Positions 5,365 to 8,947 of a DNA stretch of 8,947 bases are shown one piece after another. The translations under genes were made by a program, and so were the position numbers. This stretch comes from Candidatus Neomicrothrix sp. UBA825 (GTDB lineage: Bacteria > Actinomycetota > Acidimicrobiia > Acidimicrobiales > UBA8592): the NCBI GenBank assembly GCA_002295705.1, contig DBHP01000083.1:1-8947 (forward strand), read 5' to 3'. The stretch's first letter is position 1. Each line of letters starts with the position of its first letter. The notes under the pieces are model-generated. The model had not been told where the DNA came from, ran no database searches, and saw only the letters and a list, made by a program, of their open reading frames with translations.

Positions 5365-5402
5365 AAAGAGCCGGGCCTACGGGCTCGGCTCTTTACGTTT
5401 TT
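5365..5402 (+). terminator. Rho-independent terminator with a stable CUACGG tetraloop
   Basis: Arms 5365-5377 (AAAGAGCCGGGCC) and 5382-5394 form a 13-bp stem with one G-T pair and a TACG loop closed by C-G, a UNCG-type stable tetraloop. A run of five T at 5398-5402 follows after ACG. An outer AACGT/ACGTT pair (5357-5361 with 5395-5399) could extend the stem past a bulge. It ends the exported-protein transcript and may also stop the converging isochorismatase-like transcript, whose stop codon begins in the T-run. Confidence 0.85.
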
Positions 5403-6024
5403 ATCCCCAACTCGAGATAATTTCTTCGGTTGTTGTAAGTGTTGATAACAACGACAAGGTTCCCTCGAGAACCTTTTCCCCATACTCAATCGGGACTCCA
5501 GCAACAGCATCAGTAGGAACAACTACTTGGTATCCCAAATCAACTGCTGAGAGAACGAGCCCTAAGATTCCAATATTGATTGACACACCGATAGGAATCA
5601 CAGTAGTTGAACCTAAGTTGCGTATTGTTTGGTCAAGAGAGGTTGATGTAAAAGGAGTCAAACCATGTAATCGTGAAATGGTAATGTCCTCTGGTTCAGG
5701 CCCAAATTCGCTAACTATTTGAGCGCCTTCTGTGCCTTCGATAATTCCAGACCCTCGTCCATGCATCTCTTTCGAAGCTGCAAGCATTCTACAATTTGTA
5801 ACTGTGCCACGGGAATCGCTTCTGTTAACCGCAGTTGCATGGATGACCGGTATCCCCATACGACGAGCGGCCTGACAAAGTTGCGGGCCCTTCGATAAGA
5901 CACCAGAGGAAACTGCAGCTTGATGTAAATCGATGAAGGCAGAAGATTCGCCAATGATTCCCTCTTGCACCTCCATCGTTACAACAACTGTTGATTTTGG
6001 GTCTACGAGGTTCCTTAACTGCAT
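5401..6024 (-). CDS. Isochorismatase-fold protein lacking the standard catalytic triad
   Basis: The 207-residue product has the size and order of the isochorismatase-like hydrolase fold: an N-terminal VVVTMEVQEG strand, PFTSTSLD, and GVSINIGILGLVLSAVDLGYQVVVPTDAVAG (146-176). Typical members (nicotinamidase, isochorismatase, N-carbamoyl hydrolases) use Asp, Lys and Cys. By motif alignment the Asp is E18 (TMEVQ), the Lys position falls on L119 or R118 (SRLHGLTPF), and the Cys position of GVxTxxC is G152. The Cys loss is the clearest. I recall a group of actinobacterial homologues with the same TMELQ and GVSxNxG patterns, so this looks like an inherited feature rather than decay. A strong AGGAG (6030-6034) 5 bases before the ATG indicates active translation. 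It may bind a ligand or use other chemistry. Fold confident, activity unknown. Confidence 0.88.
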   Translation of the reverse strand: MQLRNLVDPKSTVVVTMEVQEGIIGESSAFIDLHQAAVSSGVLSKGPQLCQAARRMGIPVIHATAVNRSDSRGTVTNCRMLAASKEMHGRGSGIIEGTEGAQIVSEFGPEPEDITISRLHGLTPFTSTSLDQTIRNLGSTTVIPIGVSINIGILGLVLSAVDLGYQVVVPTDAVAGVPIEYGEKVLEGTLSLLSTLTTTEEIISSWG

Positions 6025-6187
6025 TTATGCTCCTAGAAATTCTGGTGTTTTCTTTTTGAGTTTTACACATTTAAACGTATTTAGCTAAAGCCACATAAAA
6101 ACAGAAATGTGTCGGGCATCCACCACTTCATACGATTTAAGGACCACAGTGGGCACGTTCGTCTCCTGGAAAACTGCCACCGCTTTA

Positions 6188-6215
6188 GGGGGTGGGCTGT
6201 CAATGGCCCACCCCC
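6188..6215 (-). terminator. GC-rich hairpin 3' of the thiolase-like gene
   Basis: Perfect 10-bp arms GGGGGTGGGC and GCCCACCCCC enclose an 8-base loop, starting 11 bases after the thiolase-like stop codon. No T-run follows on either strand, so it is either a U-poor terminator or a 3' stabilising structure. The rest of the 202-base gap up to the isochorismatase-like gene shows nothing I can name. Confidence 0.55.
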
Positions 6216-6226
6216 ACCGATAGTGC

Positions 6227-7678
6227 TCAGAGATGAATAGAACCTTCTTGACTTATTTGGATTGTTTCCCCAATCTTATGGCTTTTCAGAAACTCTTCAA
6301 TGACAGTATCCGAGTCAGAGACGAGAAGCCGGCGTTGTGTATCGGGATTCTCAGCAAGTACATAAACCTTTGGAGCACTTGCACTGTATGACACAGTTGA
6401 TGATACAACTTTTGCATTTCCGTACATTTCAGGTTCTATCTGGATTGTGTCAGTTCCAGATTGGGTTTTATCAGAAATATCGCTGAGATAAATTCCTGAG
6501 GGTGGTTGTTGGGCAGACAATGAAATGAGTCCTTGTTTGGTTAGCATGCCGGAGACTGAAGTGATGACTCCAGTAGTCTGGCTCTCACGAACTTGTTTGG
6601 TTAACTGGGACAGTCCTTGCAGCATAAAATTGTTATAAGGGCCCCCCGCAAAGGTCATACCTCCAGTGATGGTGCCGGGACGTTTGCCTAACTCAAATGC
6701 TTCTCGCTGGAGCCTAACTGCTATGGGAAAGCAACTGTAAAGCTCGTGAAATTGGCTTTCAGATGGTTTCTTTCCGGTTAGGCGAACGTACTCGACCTTT
6801 ATCTGATCAAGCCCGCTGCACTGATGGAGTTGACTTCTCTCCGTTACGGGAGTTACTGCATTTGATTCGATAAGTGCATTGGGGAAGATAAACCCATCAA
6901 AGCTGTTTGAGTAGGTTTCTGCAATGTCTTCTGTTGTGATAAGGATTGCTGATGCTTGATTCACGTTCCATTGAGTGACGTGATGCAATTTATACGGTGT
7001 TGCGATGGTACGCCCCCAACCTTTCTCCTTTAGGTGATCGTGAGCATCGCGAACCCATGAAGATGGAATTGAGTCAGCTATTCTTGCCATTTCTTGCCAT
7101 TCTTTATTTATTAACTCTTGGTGGCTTTGGCGTGTTAATTTGTGTGCGTTTGCGTATGAGTTTTCAATGAGCGCGTATTGGTCTGATGCCCTAATTAACC
7201 CCATTTCTATTTCGTATCGTGAAATTGGGAGCTCAGAAGGTTGAATGAACTCAGGAGATTCTTGCTTTGTGCTATCTGAGAGAGTCGGTATGGCATTGAG
7301 CGATTCTGAAGCGTTTCGCTCATAATTCTTTGCCTCGCCACCTACGATAAGGGTGCAACGAGATTTAGATGCGCTGACGTCTTCTATGGCTCGCTTTATG
7401 AGGGAGCTTTGGAGAATTCCTATGTTATATGTGATGCTTTTCGCAGGTATACCTAAATGTTGTGCTACAAGGCCACCAGGATTACTTATGGTCCATGTGC
7501 CTTGAGGAACTATGATTTGATCAACGGTAGATAGTATTGCGTCGTTGCCAGCGTCCTCAGCAGCTTGTTGCGTAGCTTCACACATGAGTTCAATGACATT
7601 AAGCGGCGAATCCTGAGGCTTCTTCGTGAGATGGGAGGTTCCAGCGATTACTATGTTTGATTGAACGTTAGTTTCCAT
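6227..7678 (-). CDS. Thiolase-like protein of the TLP1 type with extra C-terminal domain
   Basis: The 483-residue product belongs to the thiolase superfamily. It is usually annotated acetyl-CoA acetyltransferase, but the features fit the mycobacterial TLP1 (thiolase-like protein 1) group. Visible landmarks are IVGGEA (111-116), HELYSCFPIAV (311-321, in place of the thiolase NEAFA block) and TGGMTFAGGPYNN (338-350, in place of the GGHPxGxSG block). The N-terminal nucleophilic Cys expected around residues 87-92 is absent (GILQSS), and the catalytic His of GHP is missing. Residues from about 410 form the additional C-terminal domain, possibly OB-like, seen in TLP1. Classical thiolysis or condensation is therefore unlikely; acyl-CoA or lipid binding is a guess. 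The start at ATG 7676-7678 has only a weak GAAAG upstream. A hairpin follows, then the isochorismatase-like gene on the same strand 202 bases on. The gene diverges from the PAC2 gene. Family confident, function unknown. Confidence 0.87.
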   Translation of the reverse strand: METNVQSNIVIAGTSHLTKKPQDSPLNVIELMCEATQQAAEDAGNDAILSTVDQIIVPQGTWTISNPGGLVAQHLGIPAKSITYNIGILQSSLIKRAIEDVSASKSRCTLIVGGEAKNYERNASESLNAIPTLSDSTKQESPEFIQPSELPISRYEIEMGLIRASDQYALIENSYANAHKLTRQSHQELINKEWQEMARIADSIPSSWVRDAHDHLKEKGWGRTIATPYKLHHVTQWNVNQASAILITTEDIAETYSNSFDGFIFPNALIESNAVTPVTERSQLHQCSGLDQIKVEYVRLTGKKPSESQFHELYSCFPIAVRLQREAFELGKRPGTITGGMTFAGGPYNNFMLQGLSQLTKQVRESQTTGVITSVSGMLTKQGLISLSAQQPPSGIYLSDISDKTQSGTDTIQIEPEMYGNAKVVSSTVSYSASAPKVYVLAENPDTQRRLLVSDSDTVIEEFLKSHKIGETIQISQEGSIHL

Positions 7679-7788
7679 GATCTTTCAGTTTTATGTTGCC
7701 GGAATGTCCCGAAAATAGATTCAGCCATCCTCTTCAAATATTTTAGTTCGGTTCTTTCTTATATCTCTTTTTGTGTAAGGCTCAGTAT

Positions 7789-8634
7789 ATGGAAGAGCTG
7801 AGATGGATTGATAAGAGGGAAATGAACCGGCCAATTCTTGTGGTCGCTCTTAAAGGCCTGTTTGATGCTGCTGAAGCCGCTACTGCCGGAGTGGATCTTC
7901 TTATAGCCAAACATGATGCGTCGCTCGTCGCAGAAATCGAGCCTGAATCATTTTTTAATTTTCAAGAAGAGCGACCCTTTGTTCGCTTGGGCGAGAATGG
8001 TCGTGAGATTGAATGGCCATCAAACAAAATGTGGGGTGCTCCATGCCCTTCCGGTAACCATGATTTGCTTTTGTTATCTGGGATAGAACCACATTTACGT
8101 TGGAAGACGTTCTCTGAGTCGCTCACAGAGGTAGCTCGGCTCATGGATGTGGAGATGGTTATAACGATTGGGGCAATGGCAGGTATGGCCCCTCATACTA
8201 GACCTTTAGGTGTAGTCGGAAGCGCATCTAATTCCTTGATTGCTGATCGGCTTGGGCTCGGCAAACCTTCATACGAGGGGCCAACTGGCCTTGTAGGAGT
8301 GCTGCATGATCACCTTGATAAGGAAGGTATCCCGATAATATCTCTTCGTGTCTCAGTGCCCCATTATGTTCCTGGACCTCCGAATCCGGAAGCTACCAGG
8401 TCCCTTCTTTCACGACTCGAGTTGGTAACAGGAGTCGAAACTTTTCATGCTGAATTAAACAAAGCTGCAGATGATTGGAGAGAACGCATCCATATTGCAG
8501 TGACGAATGATCCCGAAATGTCTAGTTATGTTGAAGAGCTTGAAAAACGTGTCGATGAGAGCCAAATCATGCCCTCTGGAGATGATCTAGCTGCTGAACT
8601 TGAAGCTTTCCTCCGAGATAAAAGAGCAGAATAA
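7789..8634 (+). CDS. PAC2-family protein (proteasome assembly chaperone 2 superfamily)
   Basis: The 281-residue soluble protein shows PAC2-family landmarks in order: PILVVALKGLFDAAEAAT (15-32), LLLLSGIEPHLRWKTF (93-108), VITIGAMAGMAPHTRP (124-139), YEGPTGLVGVLHD (162-174), VSVPHYVPGPPNPEAT (188-203) and MPSGDDLAAELEAFLR (261-276). In eukaryotes and archaea the superfamily includes 20S proteasome assembly factors; actinobacterial members such as Rv2125 have no settled function. No C-terminal HbYX-type proteasome-docking tail is seen (it ends DKRAE), so a proteasome link is speculative. ATG 7789 is preferred over an in-frame TTG at 7771 because AAGG (7777-7780) precedes it by 8 bases; a TATATC box at 7760-7765 may be a -10 element. 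It converges on the ROK kinase gene with 4 bases between stops. Family confident, role unknown. Confidence 0.9.
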   Translation: MEELRWIDKREMNRPILVVALKGLFDAAEAATAGVDLLIAKHDASLVAEIEPESFFNFQEERPFVRLGENGREIEWPSNKMWGAPCPSGNHDLLLLSGIEPHLRWKTFSESLTEVARLMDVEMVITIGAMAGMAPHTRPLGVVGSASNSLIADRLGLGKPSYEGPTGLVGVLHDHLDKEGIPIISLRVSVPHYVPGPPNPEATRSLLSRLELVTGVETFHAELNKAADDWRERIHIAVTNDPEMSSYVEELEKRVDESQIMPSGDDLAAELEAFLRDKRAE

Positions 8635-8638
8635 CAAC

Positions 8639-8947
8639 CTAGGGTCGGGTTAAAATTTTCCTACCCATTTTCCGTAAAGCGACCGCTGCTGCTCCTATCA
8701 ATGGGCCTTCTTCGCGTAAAGCACCTGGAATCACGAGTGTCCCCCTTGAGTGTTCAATTTTTGTTAGATTATCAATTGTATTTTGAGCGGCATCAAAGAA
8801 ATCATTTCCAAATCCGAACGCTACAGATCCTGAAACCACGGCGAGTTGCAAGTCAAGAAGGTTTGCAACCGAAGCGATAGCCCTTCCTACGAGAACTCCG
8901 GTTTCTTGTCGTACTTCTTGGGACACATTGAAGGGTTCTATCCCATA
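8639..8947 (-). CDS. ROK-family sugar kinase, C-terminal part (runs off right edge)
   Basis: The frame is open from the window edge to TAG 8639-8641, giving the last 102 residues; the true start lies beyond 8947, so the internal GTG at 8924 is not taken as the start. The visible part matches the C-terminal lobe of ROK (repressor, ORF, kinase) proteins, especially bacterial glucokinases: VGRAIASVANLLDLQLAVVSG, then SVAFGFGNDFF, then GPLIGAAAVALRK near the end. ROK glucokinases phosphorylate glucose with ATP or polyphosphate. The catalytic Asp and the zinc-binding CxCGxxGC motif would be outside the window, so kinase activity and sugar specificity cannot be judged. Glucokinase is the most likely product; a ROK kinase for another hexose or N-acetyl sugar is possible. 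The gene is convergent with PAC2 and no terminator is evident between them. Confidence 0.82.
   Translation of the reverse strand, partial: YGIEPFNVSQEVRQETGVLVGRAIASVANLLDLQLAVVSGSVAFGFGNDFFDAAQNTIDNLTKIEHSRGTLVIPGALREEGPLIGAAAVALRKMGRKILTRP

Noticed and set aside
6025..6187. Possible small gene or RNA in the gap upstream of the isochorismatase-like gene
   Set aside because: No frame with a ribosome-binding site and no strong structure apart from the hairpin at 6188-6215.
7699..7711. CCGGAATGTCCCG imperfect dyad in the gap between the thiolase-like and PAC2 genes
   Set aside because: Five-base arms with a mismatch; expected by chance at this length.
7771..7788. TTG start for the PAC2 gene
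   Set aside because: ATG 7789 has an AAGG at suitable spacing, and nothing recognisable is gained by the six extra residues.
8634..8670. AACC / GGTT repeat near the PAC2-ROK junction as a bidirectional terminator
   Set aside because: Four-base stem with a large loop; not convincing.
1..8947. Mobile element, CRISPR array, toxin-antitoxin or other defence system
   Set aside because: No transposase, integrase, direct-repeat array or defence-domain motif was found; the genes read as ordinary chromosomal actinobacterial genes.

Overview
The window looks like chromosomal DNA of a moderate-GC member of the Actinomycetota. Supporting evidence is two WhiB-family genes (a family essentially confined to Actinobacteria and their phages), a large actinobacterial VWA protein, a PAC2 protein, a mycobacterial-type thiolase-like protein with an extra C-terminal domain, and a wall-anchored protein with an LPxTG-like tail. 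An uncultured Acidimicrobiia-type bacterium is my best guess, but the taxonomy is inference. I see no insertion sequence, phage gene, CRISPR array, tRNA or rRNA. The window is gene-dense and no stretch above about 200 bases lacks a gene.

Left part (1-3159): an unrecognised acidic protein runs off the left edge on the minus strand. Next come two WhiB-family genes facing each other with only 13 bases between their stop codons; the minus-strand one closely resembles WhiB2/WhmD, a septation regulator. Behind it on the minus strand lies a 676-residue protein with a coiled-coil-rich N-terminal part and a C-terminal von Willebrand factor A domain with an intact metal site.

Middle (3160-5402): a 101-base divergent gap carries a -10-like TAnnnT box 6-7 bases before the ATG on each side and no good Shine-Dalgarno site, suggesting leaderless transcripts. 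Rightward come a crotonase (enoyl-CoA hydratase type) and a Nudix hydrolase of the CoA-pyrophosphatase type that overlaps it by 16 bases, a likely acyl-CoA/CoA turnover pair. A leader packed with five inverted repeats, one a perfect 18-bp palindrome, then precedes a small exported protein with two likely disulfides and an LPNSG sorting-type tail. A strong hairpin terminator with a CUACGG loop closes this unit.

Right part (5401-8947): two minus-strand genes, an isochorismatase-fold protein and a TLP1-type thiolase-like protein, both appear to lack the standard catalytic residues of their superfamilies. They are separated by 202 bases containing a GC-rich hairpin. A PAC2 protein diverges from the thiolase-like gene and meets, 4 bases apart, the 3' end of a ROK-family sugar kinase that enters from the right edge.

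The most unusual items are the dyad-rich leader with its wall-anchored product, the two apparently catalytically altered enzyme homologues, and the paired WhiB genes.
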